Under the pieces are notes generated by a model. That model was not told where the DNA came from and searched no databases. It saw only the letters and a list, made by a program, of their open reading frames with translations. A DNA stretch of 64,000 nt. Source: Priestia aryabhattai (GTDB taxonomy: Bacteria; Bacillota; Bacilli; Bacillales; Bacillaceae_H). The stretch spans positions 744,001-808,000 of the forward strand of contig NZ_JAMBOQ010000003.1 in NCBI RefSeq assembly GCF_023715685.1, given 5' to 3'. Shown here piece by piece: positions 1-8,745 of the stretch (its first letter is position 1; the number at the start of each line of letters is the position of its first letter). The translations under genes and the position numbers were made by a program.

Positions 1-118
1 CAGCGGCTATTGGTCGCTTTTTATCTTTTTTTAAACCAAAACATTATAACGTTATATTTACTTATTTATTTCTTTATGTTATTCTACATTTGTAAAAGCA
101 GAAAAATAATTAATATTG

Positions 119-133
119 TTGTAAGCGTCATCA
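119..133 (+). promoter_or_regulatory. Candidate cre (CcpA) site before the sugar-acid operon
   Basis: TTGTAAGCGTCATCA matches the relaxed cre consensus WTGNAANCGNWNNCW at all but one position (C for W at position 11). It lies just upstream of the ribosome site of the first gene, where bound CcpA would block elongation. Catabolite repression is expected for such an operon, but this is a motif match only. Confidence 0.4.
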
Positions 134-150
134 TAAGAGGAGTGAACGAA

Positions 151-1251
151 ATGAAGAATCGGTTTCTATTACGGAATGTCAAATCGGTCACTGAAAAAGA
201 GTTTGATATTGTTATAGAAAATGGAAAAATCTCTGAGATAGCAAAAGCTGGTGAAGGAAAAGCACCGCTTGTTTATGATTACTCAGGAACCTACATATCC
301 AGCGGATGGATTGATTTACATGTTCATGCATTTCCAGATTTCGAGCCATATGGAGATGAGATAGACGAGATAGGAGTGAAACAAGGAGTAACAACACTTG
401 TAGATGCAGGTAGCTGCGGTGCTGATCAAATAGCAGATTTAATTCAAAGCCAATATGCAGCAAAAACTAATTTGTTAGCGTTTTTAAACATTTCACATAT
501 TGGTCTAAAACGCACAGATGAGCTTTCAAATATGGAATGGCTAAAAGCGGAAAAAATTTTGGAAGCCATGAAAGCATATAGAAGCATTATTGTAGGTTTA
601 AAAGCCCGTATAAGTAAAAGTGTAGTAGGTAAAAGCGGTATTGAGCCTTTATATTTTGCTCGAAAAATGTCTAGTGAAATTTCACTTCCATTAATGGTTC
701 ATATCGGATCTGGCCCTCCTGCTATTGAGGAAGTTGTTTCGATTCTAGAAAAAGGAGACATTATTACTCACTATTTGAATGGAAAAGCTAATAATCTATT
801 TGATGATGAAGGAAAGCCGCTTCTACCCCTAATAGAGGCCATCCAACGAGGTGTTCATTTGGATGTAGGGCATGGAAATGCAAGCTTTTCGTTTCAAGTA
901 GCAGATGCTGCAAAAAAATATAATGTTAAATTCGATACAATCAGCACAGATATTTATCGGAAGAACCGACTAAATGGGCCTGTATATAGCTTAGCTCATG
1001 TATTATCTAAATTTCTTTATTTAGGATACAGCCTTGAAGAAGTAGTAAATGGTGTTACTGTTAATGCGGCAAAGTGGCTTAACAGACCCGAGTTAGGAAG
1101 GATACAAGTTGGAGACCGTGCTAATTTAACTCTTTTTACTATAGAAGACGAGCCTGTTCTGTTTATTGATTCCGAAGGAGAGCAGAGAGAAGGTAAGCAA
1201 ATAATTAAAGCAAAAGGAGTAGTTGTAAATGGAACGTTCATTGAATGCTAA
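151..1251 (+). CDS. Amidohydrolase/deacetylase family metallohydrolase
   Basis: Cytoplasmic zinc hydrolase of the amidohydrolase superfamily (EF_0837/AHA_3915-type deacetylases), 366 residues. The metal motif DLHVHA is near residue 55 (His57, His59), followed by a GLKARISKS stretch that probably carries the carboxylated lysine, MVHIG and ITHYLNG histidines, and an STDIYR aspartate. The start is the ATG behind AGAGGAGTG; a longer open frame to position 10 has no ribosome site. The gene overlaps the DgaE-type gene by 23 bases, so the two are translationally linked. In related operons this enzyme accompanies DgaE/DgaF; it may remove an N-acyl group or open a cyclic amide before phosphorylation. 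The substrate is not known. Confidence 0.85.
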   Translation: MKNRFLLRNVKSVTEKEFDIVIENGKISEIAKAGEGKAPLVYDYSGTYISSGWIDLHVHAFPDFEPYGDEIDEIGVKQGVTTLVDAGSCGADQIADLIQSQYAAKTNLLAFLNISHIGLKRTDELSNMEWLKAEKILEAMKAYRSIIVGLKARISKSVVGKSGIEPLYFARKMSSEISLPLMVHIGSGPPAIEEVVSILEKGDIITHYLNGKANNLFDDEGKPLLPLIEAIQRGVHLDVGHGNASFSFQVADAAKKYNVKFDTISTDIYRKNRLNGPVYSLAHVLSKFLYLGYSLEEVVNGVTVNAAKWLNRPELGRIQVGDRANLTLFTIEDEPVLFIDSEGEQREGKQIIKAKGVVVNGTFIEC

Positions 1252-2332
1252 ATATGGCTTGAAACGAGTAATTAACGCGAGCGGCCGAATGAGTATCCTG
1301 GGTGTATCAGCACCAACTGATACAGTAATGGATGCAATGAAGCAAGGAGGACAAAATTACGTTGAGATTGCTGATTTAGTTGATAAAGCAGGCGATTATA
1401 TTGCTGAGATTCTAGGAGCAGAAGCAGGTGTGGTCGTTAACTCAGCTTCAAGTGGAATTGCTCTCTCTGTAGCTGCTCTTGTTACACAAGGAAACCGCCG
1501 CAAGAGCGAGCGTCTTCATCAAGAAGAAATTCCCAAAAAAGAAATTATTATGCTGAAAGGTCATAACGTACAATACGGGGCACCAGTTGAAACAATGGTT
1601 TATTTAGGTGGCGGAAAGCTTATTGAAGTTGGCTACGCTAATGAAGGCAGAGCAACTCATATTGAAGAAGCAATTTCCGAAAACACAGCCGCCATTCTTT
1701 ATGTGAAATCTCATCATACAGTTCAAAAAAATATGATCTCTGTGGAAGAAGCGTGGGAAATTGCACAGAAAAACAATATTCCGTTAATTGTGGATGCTGC
1801 CGCAGAAGAAAACCTTCAAAAGTATGTAAAATACTCAGATCTTGCAATTTACAGTGGCTCAAAAGCAATTGAAGGACCAACTTCTGGAATTGTTGGAGGT
1901 AAACGCAAATATATCGAATGGCTGAAAGTTCAATTACATTGTATTGGAAGAAGTATGAAAGTAGGAAAAGAAACAACATTTGGGTTACTTCAAGCACTTG
2001 ATGAGTATCGAGAAAAGAAAGATAAAAGTGCAAAAGAAAAAGAAAGTTTACAAGCGCTAATGTCGTTAAAAGACATGGAAGGCGTTAATGTAGCAATTGT
2101 GCAAGATGAGGCAGGCCGGACGATATTCCGCGCTAGAATTCAAATCTTTCCAGAACAGGCTAATATAACTGCAGAAGAAGTTGTAAAAGAGTTGAGTGAA
2201 GGTGAAATTGCTATTTATACACGTGATTACGGGATAAGACAAGGATATTTTGACATCGACCCAAGACCTTTAAAAGGCGATGATATACATGTAATTGAGT
2301 CTAGAATACGCGAAATTGTAGGAGGAAAGTGA
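1229..2332 (+). CDS. dgaE: DgaE-type PLP-dependent ammonia lyase (D-glucosaminate-6-phosphate ammonia lyase family)
   Basis: SelA-like fold-type I PLP enzyme of 367 residues. Family members convert D-glucosaminate-6-phosphate to 2-keto-3-deoxygluconate-6-phosphate plus ammonia. Visible features: the SGSKA segment with the likely PLP lysine at Lys212, the IVDAAAE aspartate (Asp189) for the pyridine nitrogen, and a phosphate-binding SASSG near residue 72. Start ATG is nine bases behind AAAGGAG, inside the end of the upstream gene. The stop is followed one base later by the aldolase gene, the expected next step. A selenocysteine synthase role is ruled out by context and by the conserved pairing with DgaF. 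Confidence 0.85.
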   Translation: MERSLNAKYGLKRVINASGRMSILGVSAPTDTVMDAMKQGGQNYVEIADLVDKAGDYIAEILGAEAGVVVNSASSGIALSVAALVTQGNRRKSERLHQEEIPKKEIIMLKGHNVQYGAPVETMVYLGGGKLIEVGYANEGRATHIEEAISENTAAILYVKSHHTVQKNMISVEEAWEIAQKNNIPLIVDAAAEENLQKYVKYSDLAIYSGSKAIEGPTSGIVGGKRKYIEWLKVQLHCIGRSMKVGKETTFGLLQALDEYREKKDKSAKEKESLQALMSLKDMEGVNVAIVQDEAGRTIFRARIQIFPEQANITAEEVVKELSEGEIAIYTRDYGIRQGYFDIDPRPLKGDDIHVIESRIREIVGGK

Positions 2333-2333
2333 C

Positions 2334-3089
2334 ATGTCAAACATTACAAAACGTTTTTATAAAGAGCGTGCAACATTAAACGTATTAGCAAACAGTATCG
2401 AAAATGCCAAAGAAGTATTTGAGGCTGCAGAAGGGCATGTATTAGTAGGCGTGTTATCCAAGGATTATTCTACTGTCGAAGAAGCAGTAAAAGCAATGAA
2501 AGAATACGGAAAGGAAATTGATGAAGCAGTATCAATCGGTTTAGGCGCTGGAGACAATCGTCAGGCAGCTGTAGTAGCAGAAATTGCAAAGAACTATGCT
2601 GGCAGTCATATTAATCAAGTATTTCCCGCTGTTGGAGCAACACGTGCTAATCTAGGTGAAAAGGATAGCTGGATTAATAGTTTAGTATCCCCCACCGGAA
2701 AAGTCGGCTACGTAAATATTTCGACTGGCCCAGTTAGTGCAGCACATAGTGAACAAGCTATTGTACCGGTAAAAACAGCTATTGCACTAGTGCGTGACAT
2801 GGGAGGCAACGCGCTCAAGTATTTTCCTATGAAAGGGTTGAACCATGAAGAGGAATTCCGAGCTGTAGCACACGCTTGCGGCGAAGAAGGATTCGCTCTA
2901 GAGCCAACTGGCGGAATTGATAAAGAAAACTTTGAAACAATTTTGCGTATTGCTTTGGAAGCGGACGTTCCAAAGATTATTCCGCATGTCTATTCGTCAA
3001 TCATTGACCAAGAAACAGGAAAGACAAAAGTAGATGATGTACGTGAGTTACTTGAAAAGATGAAAAAGTTAGTTGATCAGCATGGCTAA
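2334..3089 (+). CDS. dgaF: KDGP aldolase family protein (DgaF)
   Basis: Cytoplasmic aldolase of 251 residues. DgaF cleaves 2-keto-3-deoxy-6-phosphogluconate to pyruvate and glyceraldehyde-3-phosphate. The NALKYFPMKGL segment near residue 160 likely carries the Schiff-base lysine, and the EPTGGID stretch near residue 200 is a typical phosphate loop of this barrel. It starts one base after the dgaE stop and has GGAGGAAAG before its ATG. Its end overlaps the kinase gene. Function follows from family and operon position. Confidence 0.85.
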   Translation: MSNITKRFYKERATLNVLANSIENAKEVFEAAEGHVLVGVLSKDYSTVEEAVKAMKEYGKEIDEAVSIGLGAGDNRQAAVVAEIAKNYAGSHINQVFPAVGATRANLGEKDSWINSLVSPTGKVGYVNISTGPVSAAHSEQAIVPVKTAIALVRDMGGNALKYFPMKGLNHEEEFRAVAHACGEEGFALEPTGGIDKENFETILRIALEADVPKIIPHVYSSIIDQETGKTKVDDVRELLEKMKKLVDQHG

Positions 3090-4098
3090 GAGTTTTGCAG
3101 CATTTGGAGAGGTAATGATGCGTTTACAAGTACCAGGATATGAATTGCTTTCTCAGGCTCATACATTAAGCTATTCGTTTTCTGGTACAGGGGTAAATGT
3201 AGCGGCGGGATTAGCTAACTTCGGGTATACGGGATATTTGATTTCTGCTCTACCCGATAATGCTGTGGGAGATGCCGCTGTATCTTATCTTAAAAAGTTA
3301 GGTATTTCACAGTCATTTATTAAACGCAGCGGAAAACATGTCGGTATATATTTTTTAGAAAATGGATTTGGGTCCCGGTCTAGCCGAGTTACATATACCA
3401 ACCGTTTAGAAAGCAGCTTCAACAGAGCTCCTGAAGATATATATGATTTTGAGAATATTGCAGAGAAAGTAGATGTGGTGCATTTTTGTGGAATCTCCCT
3501 GGCAATGAATGATTCCGTCCGGTCCCATATGAAATCATTTGCCAAAGCGGTAAAAGAACGCGGTGGTACGGTCGTATTTGACTGTAACTACCGTCCGTCT
3601 CTATGGGGGGATGGAGGGTATGAAAACGCAAAACCTCATTATGAAGATATGCTGTACCTTGCAGATATCGTAATGATGAATGAACAAGATGCTATGCACA
3701 TTCTTAAGATGAAAACAGAAGAAACAAGCAGAAGAGAGCAGCTGATGAAACTAATTCCAAAAGTAGCAAAGAAATACGGTCTTTCTGTCGTAGCCGGCAC
3801 GCACCGAGCTATTAATCAGGACAATAAGCACTCTTTATGCGGTTTTATATATAAAAATCATACATTTACATTTTCTGATACGATTACTTTTTCTGTCTAT
3901 GATAGAATAGGCGCAGGAGATGCCTATACAAGCGGCATTTTATATGGTGAACTGGAGAGCTTTTCAGCAGAAAAAACCGTTGCATTCGCTGTAACAGCGG
4001 GAATGCTTGCTCATACAATCGTAGGCGATACTCCTATGTCATCCCAATATGATATACAAAAAGCGATGACAGAATCAGTAGGCGATGTAGAAAGGTAG
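3082..4098 (+). CDS. PfkB-family sugar/sugar-acid kinase
   Basis: Ribokinase-fold kinase with the C-terminal signature DRIGAGDAYTSG containing the catalytic aspartate of the GAGD anion hole, and an N-terminal FSGTGVNVAAGLANFG substrate/sugar region typical of 2-keto-3-deoxygluconate kinases. The most likely start is the ATG overlapping the end of dgaF by eight bases; an in-frame TTG at 3073 would add three residues. Because the locus imports its sugar acid by a permease rather than a phosphotransferase system, this kinase probably supplies the 6-phosphate that DgaE and DgaF need. It could instead act on 2-keto-3-deoxygluconate itself. Confidence 0.8.
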   Translation: MAKSFAAFGEVMMRLQVPGYELLSQAHTLSYSFSGTGVNVAAGLANFGYTGYLISALPDNAVGDAAVSYLKKLGISQSFIKRSGKHVGIYFLENGFGSRSSRVTYTNRLESSFNRAPEDIYDFENIAEKVDVVHFCGISLAMNDSVRSHMKSFAKAVKERGGTVVFDCNYRPSLWGDGGYENAKPHYEDMLYLADIVMMNEQDAMHILKMKTEETSRREQLMKLIPKVAKKYGLSVVAGTHRAINQDNKHSLCGFIYKNHTFTFSDTITFSVYDRIGAGDAYTSGILYGELESFSAEKTVAFAVTAGMLAHTIVGDTPMSSQYDIQKAMTESVGDVER

Positions 4099-4109
4099 AG
4101 GATGTAATA

Positions 4110-4826
4110 GTGAACGTATCTCGAAAAAAAGGACCCCTGTATTTACAAATAAAAAATATCTTAAAAGATCGAATTTTGCATGGCGTGTATCCCATTCAAA
4201 CAAATATTCCTTCTGAACCGCAGCTGGAAGAAGAATTTCAAGTAAGTAAAATTACGGTTCGAAATGCTATCAAAGAACTTGTGAAAGATGGATATTTAGA
4301 AACAAAAAGTGGTAAAGGAACAAAAGTTATTCGAAATACATCCATTTCAAGGCTGTCAAAAGGAAAACGCTTTACCGAAGTGTTGGTGGAAAAAGGGCAT
4401 ATCATTCAAAAAAAGCTGCTTGGGGCAGAGACAATTGAAAATGCACCAGAAACAACTTTATATACGCTGTTCGGTGAGCAATGCATTCGAATAGAACGTC
4501 TTTACTATTTAGATAATGAACCTTATATTCATTACACGCATTATTTAACCGTGCAACGTATGGAAGGGATAGAATTAACGCACTTAAATGCACAGTCATT
4601 ATACGATTTGATCGAAGAACAGGATATTGCATTGGAGAAATTTCGAGATCAGTTTGCTGTTGCAAAAGCTGATTCTTATGTAGGAGAAAGACTAAATATG
4701 CGGGCCGGAGAAGCGCTATTAAAAAGATCACGGTATTCATATGATGAAGAAGGAAATATCATCGAATACAGTGAGGGCTATTATAATACAGAGATGCAGC
4801 AATACATTGTGAATTACGATATTTAA
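4110..4826 (+). CDS. GntR-family transcriptional regulator with UTRA domain
   Basis: Cytoplasmic DNA-binding regulator, 238 residues. Residues 1-72 form the winged helix of the GntR family (EEEFQVSKITVRNAIKELVKDGYL); residues about 90-230 form the UTRA ligand domain, with the usual ERLYYLDNEPYI and KRSRYSYDEEGNIIEYSEGYYN segments. UTRA domains bind phosphorylated sugars or related metabolites. It starts with GTG eleven bases after the kinase stop, behind GAGGATG. Lying inside the operon, it most likely controls it in response to an intermediate such as a sugar-acid phosphate. I could not recognise a convincing operator. Confidence 0.85.
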   Translation: MNVSRKKGPLYLQIKNILKDRILHGVYPIQTNIPSEPQLEEEFQVSKITVRNAIKELVKDGYLETKSGKGTKVIRNTSISRLSKGKRFTEVLVEKGHIIQKKLLGAETIENAPETTLYTLFGEQCIRIERLYYLDNEPYIHYTHYLTVQRMEGIELTHLNAQSLYDLIEEQDIALEKFRDQFAVAKADSYVGERLNMRAGEALLKRSRYSYDEEGNIIEYSEGYYNTEMQQYIVNYDI

Positions 4827-4904
4827 GAAGTGCGAGAAGAATACATATTCTTTTCGCCTTAAAAATGAGAGCGTTTACTAAATGGGGGAAAAGAGGAATT
4901 TAGT

Positions 4905-6230
4905 ATGGATATGTATCTATTGCTTGTGACATGCCTAGCAATTGTTATTGTTGTATTAGGAGTCTCTTGGTGGAAGTGGCATGCTTTTATCAGCTTAACC
5001 GTTGCCAGTTTATTTCTGGCTATTATGTCGGGGCTTTCGATGGACAAAATTGTGGGAGCTTATGAAACAGGAGTGGGCAGTGTTTTAGGTCACCTTGTTG
5101 GAATCTTGGCGCTTGGAACGATTTTAGGAAAAATGATGTCAGACTCAGGTGCTGGCATGCAGGTCGCGGAGTTTTTTATTAGGTTTTTTGGAATCAAAAA
5201 GTTGCCATGGGCGATGCTCTTTGCTGGTTTTATAATAGGCATTCCGGTTTTTTTTGAAGTCGGAATTGTTATTTTACTGCCGTTAGTAATTTCTATTCAT
5301 AAAACAACAAGACAAAATATTCTATTAATTGCACTACCTGTAATTGCAGGACTATCGATTGTACACGGTCTTGTGCCCCCCCACCCGGGAGCGATGACAG
5401 CCATTGGAATATATAATGCAGACTTAGGAAGAGTTTTGCTCTATTCATTGGTTATTGCTCTTCCAGCAGCAATAGTAGCAGGTCCCGTATTCGCAAAATG
5501 GGTGCATAAACGTGTGATTCCTGAAGGGGAACCTGAATTAATTCGTGTCAGCACTTCATCTGAAAAATTACCTAAAACAGGTATTTCGTTTTTCATCATC
5601 TTATTACCTGTGTTATTAATGGTGTTATCTGTTATGGCTCCGTATATACCGCTTTCTAGCTTTTTAACTAAATTTTTTGTGTTTATCGGCAGTCCTGTCA
5701 TCGCACTTTTAATTTCTTGCTTTGCCGCATTTTATCTTTTGGGCATGCGTCAGGGAATGAAGAAAAATGTGATTAAAAAATTAGTGGAAGAGTCTTTACT
5801 TCCGGTCGGATCTATTATTTTAATTATTGGAGCTGGAGGGGGATTTAAACAAATTTTAATTGATAGCGGTGTAGGTACATCAATTGCTCAAATGTCTGAG
5901 CAATTATCGCTTTCTCCTATTGTCTTAGCATTTATGGTAGCAGGATTAATTCGTATTGCTACAGGATCAGCAACCGTTGCATTAACAACAGCTGCCGGCA
6001 TTGTTTCACCAATCATTGTGCATATGTCTGGAGTTAATCTGGAACTGCTGGTTATTGCGACAGGAGCAGGATCACTAATGTTCTCTCATGTAAATGATGC
6101 AGGTTTTTGGCTAGTAAAAGAATATCTTGGTTTAACAGTAAAAGAGACGTTTAAAACGTGGACGGTACTAGAAACACTGCTCTCGTTTATTGCTTTTGGA
6201 GGCGTTTTATTATTTGATATTTTTATTTAA
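4905..6230 (+). CDS. GntP-family gluconate/sugar-acid:H+ symporter
   Basis: Integral membrane permease of 441 residues with about eleven to twelve hydrophobic segments. The region PPHPGAMTAIGIYNADLG near residue 165 and GAGGGFKQILIDSGVG near residue 310 are GntP family signatures. It would import gluconate-like acids by proton symport. Placement in an operon with DgaE and DgaF suggests the cargo is an aminated or acylated aldonic acid, for example glucosaminate, rather than gluconate; no gluconate kinase lies nearby. There is a 78-base gap after the regulator, with GGGGGAAAAGAGGAA before the ATG. Confidence 0.85.
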   Translation: MDMYLLLVTCLAIVIVVLGVSWWKWHAFISLTVASLFLAIMSGLSMDKIVGAYETGVGSVLGHLVGILALGTILGKMMSDSGAGMQVAEFFIRFFGIKKLPWAMLFAGFIIGIPVFFEVGIVILLPLVISIHKTTRQNILLIALPVIAGLSIVHGLVPPHPGAMTAIGIYNADLGRVLLYSLVIALPAAIVAGPVFAKWVHKRVIPEGEPELIRVSTSSEKLPKTGISFFIILLPVLLMVLSVMAPYIPLSSFLTKFFVFIGSPVIALLISCFAAFYLLGMRQGMKKNVIKKLVEESLLPVGSIILIIGAGGGFKQILIDSGVGTSIAQMSEQLSLSPIVLAFMVAGLIRIATGSATVALTTAAGIVSPIIVHMSGVNLELLVIATGAGSLMFSHVNDAGFWLVKEYLGLTVKETFKTWTVLETLLSFIAFGGVLLFDIFI

Positions 6231-6235
6231 AAATT

Positions 6236-6268
6236 GCCTCCTTCTAATTATTTTGGAAGGAGGTTTAC
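6236..6268 (+). terminator. Hairpin after GntP gene
   Basis: GCCTCCTTC and GAAGGAGGT form a 9-bp stem around an 11-base loop, followed only by TTTACTA. It may attenuate expression into the BtpA gene rather than end transcription fully. Confidence 0.4.
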
Positions 6269-6314
6269 TAGTTGACTTGAAATATAGTATTTGTAGAATA
6301 AGGGGGCAATGTAT

Positions 6315-7127
6315 ATGACGTGGTTAAAAGAAATACTTGGAACAGAAAAAGCTATTATTGCTATGTGTCACTTGTTACCGTTGCCGGGAGATCCATATTT
6401 TAATAATGAAAAAGGCATGGACTATGTAGTAGAAATGGCAAGAAAGGATTTGCATGCTCTTCAAGAAGGCGGAGTGGATGCCATTATGTTTTCAAATGAG
6501 TTTAGCATGCCCTATTTAACGGATGTTAAAACGGAAACTGTAGCTGCGATGGCCCGAATTATAGGTGAATTGATGTCGGAAATTAAAGTGCCCTTCGGGG
6601 TAAATGTATTGTGGGATGCTAAGAAATCTTTGGATTTAGCGGCTGCTACAGGGGCTAAATTTGTTAGAGAAATTTTTACAGGCGTATATGCAAGTGATTT
6701 TGGTACTTGGAATACCAACGTTGGAGAAACAATTAGACATCAGCATCGAATTGGGGCACAAAACGTTAAATTATTATATAATGTTGTTCCTGAATCTGCT
6801 GCGTATTTGGCTGAGCGGGAAATTGAAAGTATTGCTGCATCTACGGTATTTAACAATAGACCAGATGCACTATGTGTATCTGGCTTAACAGCAGGGGCCA
6901 AGACGGACGTGCAGTTATTAATGCGCGTAAAGGAGGCTGTTCCCAATACAATTCTACTTGTTAATACAGGAGTTAATTTCACTAATTTCAAAGAACAGTT
7001 ATCTATTGCTGATGGGGCAGTTGTAGGTACAACATTTAAATACGACGGTAAATTTGAAAACCATGTGGATGTTGACCGTGTGAAAAAATTTATGGACAAA
7101 GTAAAAGTTTTTCGTGACAATCTTTAA
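6315..7127 (+). CDS. BtpA/SgcQ family protein
   Basis: Predicted TIM-barrel protein of about 270 residues, matching the BtpA/SgcQ family by the N-terminal AIIAMCHLLPLPGDP, the PFGVNVLWD strand, FVREIFTGVYASDFG and CVSGLTAG. Family members sit next to sugar catabolic genes, but their reaction is not established. The ATG at 6315 lies eight bases behind AGGGGGC; an ATG two codons earlier would be too close. It is the last clear gene of the sugar-acid locus. Confidence 0.75.
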   Translation: MTWLKEILGTEKAIIAMCHLLPLPGDPYFNNEKGMDYVVEMARKDLHALQEGGVDAIMFSNEFSMPYLTDVKTETVAAMARIIGELMSEIKVPFGVNVLWDAKKSLDLAAATGAKFVREIFTGVYASDFGTWNTNVGETIRHQHRIGAQNVKLLYNVVPESAAYLAEREIESIAASTVFNNRPDALCVSGLTAGAKTDVQLLMRVKEAVPNTILLVNTGVNFTNFKEQLSIADGAVVGTTFKYDGKFENHVDVDRVKKFMDKVKVFRDNL

Positions 7128-7145
7128 ACGAAAAAAGGGGTAAAG

Positions 7146-7373
7146 GTGAATCAGTTAGCTTTTAGTTTTGATACGGATGCTGTAATTGTCCACAGTGTAC
7201 CTGTATACCTCATCTGTAATAAAGACATATTTAAAGAGCTGGCGATAGAAGTAGATGAGGATATACAGCTTAATTTCATTGGAGTAACAGCTAAAAGAAA
7301 ATGGACAATATTAAAAGAGAAATTTTCACTGTCCCCACCCAATTTGGAGAATACAAATTCTCTGTTCAATTAA
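7146..7373 (+). CDS. Small hypothetical protein
   Basis: 75 residues starting with GTG behind GGGGTAAAG, 18 bases after the BtpA gene. I do not recognise the protein. It has no membrane segment or signal peptide and ends in a polar, Ser/Asn/Pro-rich tail. An opposite-strand open frame of similar length exists, so coding is not certain; spacing to the upstream gene and the ribosome site are the only support. Confidence 0.35.
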   Translation: MNQLAFSFDTDAVIVHSVPVYLICNKDIFKELAIEVDEDIQLNFIGVTAKRKWTILKEKFSLSPPNLENTNSLFN

Positions 7374-7453
7374 TTTTTATTGTAGCGACGATCTACTGAA
7401 AAATGAGCCTTTTCGTATTAATTAGGATCTTAACTATATAAATTAAACGTAAG

Positions 7454-7482
7454 AAACAGTTCTGTAATCAGAGCTGTTTTTT
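7454..7482 (+). terminator. Rho-independent terminator of the sugar-acid operon
   Basis: ACAGTTCTG and CAGAGCTGT pair around TAAT, followed by TTTTT. Confidence 0.75.
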
Positions 7483-7672
7483 GTGGCCCCAAAAGCCGTT
7501 TGATAAAGAGTTAAATAAAAAAAAGAATGTTGGATAGCATAATTATAAGTAAACGTACAATGAGTATGTTCTCTTTTGAGCGATAAAAGCACTCAACAAA
7601 GCTGAAGAAGCGGAGGGAAGTAACAGTGCCTGAAAAACCTAGTATTACCTCAAGTGAAATTGGAAGCTGTGG

Positions 7673-8605
7673 ATGACATACCAGCAGAAAACGTTAATCA
7701 TTTGCTTGTTGGATTATATGATTGAACATGCGGATGATGAGGATGCTAAAACAATTATGACAGACTTGCGTGAGCAGCTTATTATATACATACGAAAGAT
7801 AAAAACAATATTTGAGAAAGAAGGAGCCGTAGTGCCAACGGGGCTTTCATCTCAAGACGTAAACGTACAAGCTCCAAAGTTATTTACCAACGGATTTGAT
7901 ATCATGTTTCTACGTGTCATTAAAGAAATTAGTATGGGGATGTATACCTTAAGTTTAGGCAAGGCCTACAGAGAAGATGTGGTGAAATTTTATCAAGATT
8001 TAACAAAAATCACTCAAGATTGTTACGATTCCTGTACGCAGTACTTACTGAAAAAAGGGATTTTATCACGCCCACCCTATATTCCAATGCCAACCACCGT
8101 TGAGTTTGTTTCTGATAGAAAATATTTGAGCGGCTTAAATGTATTTGCGGATAAAAGAGTATTAAATACGATGGAGCTAGCTCAGCTTTATCACGGGGTC
8201 GAAACAAACATTGTTGGGATGAAGTTAATGAAGGCTTTTTCTCAAACGGCTAAAGATACTGAAGTCAAAAAGCATTTTTTGAAAGGGAAAGAGCTCAGTA
8301 AAAAAATTATTACGCGTCTAGAAGAAATAATTATACAAGACGACATTTCACCTTCTGTTGCCTCAACAGGAAGTATAACGACTTCTGAGACCCCTGCTTT
8401 TTCTGATCGTTTGATGCTAACATGCGATATTTTACTAAGTAATTTTAGTATTGGAAGTCAGGCATTCGGAGCAGCATTTAGCTTTAGGAGAGATATTGTG
8501 GCTAAAATGATGCTGATAGGAAAAGATGCGTTTCAATATGCAAGCGAAGCAACAGAAATTATGATCAAAAAAGGCTGGCTTGAAGTTCCGCCAAGTATTA
8601 ATTAG
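7673..8605 (+). CDS. DUF3231 family protein with frameshifted N-terminus
   Basis: Alpha-helical protein of the DUF3231 family, typical of spore formers and of unknown function. The readable frame gives 310 residues, but its ATG has no ribosome site. A good site (GGAGGG) precedes a GTG at 7626 whose frame encodes MPEKPSITSSEIGS, the usual family N-terminus, and then meets TGA at 7674. Adding one base near 7668 would join this leader to WMTYQQK and restore a protein of about 327 residues. The family normally has two related halves, and both are present here. The gene is therefore either mutated at its start or read with a sequencing error; see findings. Confidence 0.75.
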   Translation: MTYQQKTLIICLLDYMIEHADDEDAKTIMTDLREQLIIYIRKIKTIFEKEGAVVPTGLSSQDVNVQAPKLFTNGFDIMFLRVIKEISMGMYTLSLGKAYREDVVKFYQDLTKITQDCYDSCTQYLLKKGILSRPPYIPMPTTVEFVSDRKYLSGLNVFADKRVLNTMELAQLYHGVETNIVGMKLMKAFSQTAKDTEVKKHFLKGKELSKKIITRLEEIIIQDDISPSVASTGSITTSETPAFSDRLMLTCDILLSNFSIGSQAFGAAFSFRRDIVAKMMLIGKDAFQYASEATEIMIKKGWLEVPPSIN

Positions 8606-8653
8606 CTAAGAGAAAAGTCTCTTTTGTGAATTGTAAATGGAAGTTTATATATC

Positions 8654-8692
8654 TTTACACACCTTTAACTTTTTATTTAAGTTGATTTAACA
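8654..8692 (+). promoter_or_regulatory. Four PhoP-type direct repeats
   Basis: TTTACA, TTAACT, TTTAAG and TTAACA start at 8654, 8665, 8676 and 8687, an exact 11-base period with five-base spacers. This matches the known Bacillus PhoP~P binding pattern and sits 50-90 bases upstream of the alkaline phosphatase start. Confidence 0.85.
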
Positions 8693-8745
8693 GACTGCGT
8701 GTACAGTTAAGTTATGTCAATAATAAACAGTAAAGGGTGTAAAAA

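Noticed and set aside
1..30. Partial hairpin at the window edge (AGCG...CGCTTTTT)
   Set aside because: Probably the end of an upstream terminator, but the left part is cut off, so it cannot be judged.
1638..2033. 131-codon minus-strand frame inside dgaE
   Set aside because: Shadow of a well-supported gene; leucine/serine/phenylalanine-rich composition typical of antisense reading.
6272..6299. Promoter-like TTGACT-N16-TAGAAT before the BtpA gene
   Set aside because: Transcription would start at about 6306, inside the ribosome site, leaving almost no leader; probably chance.
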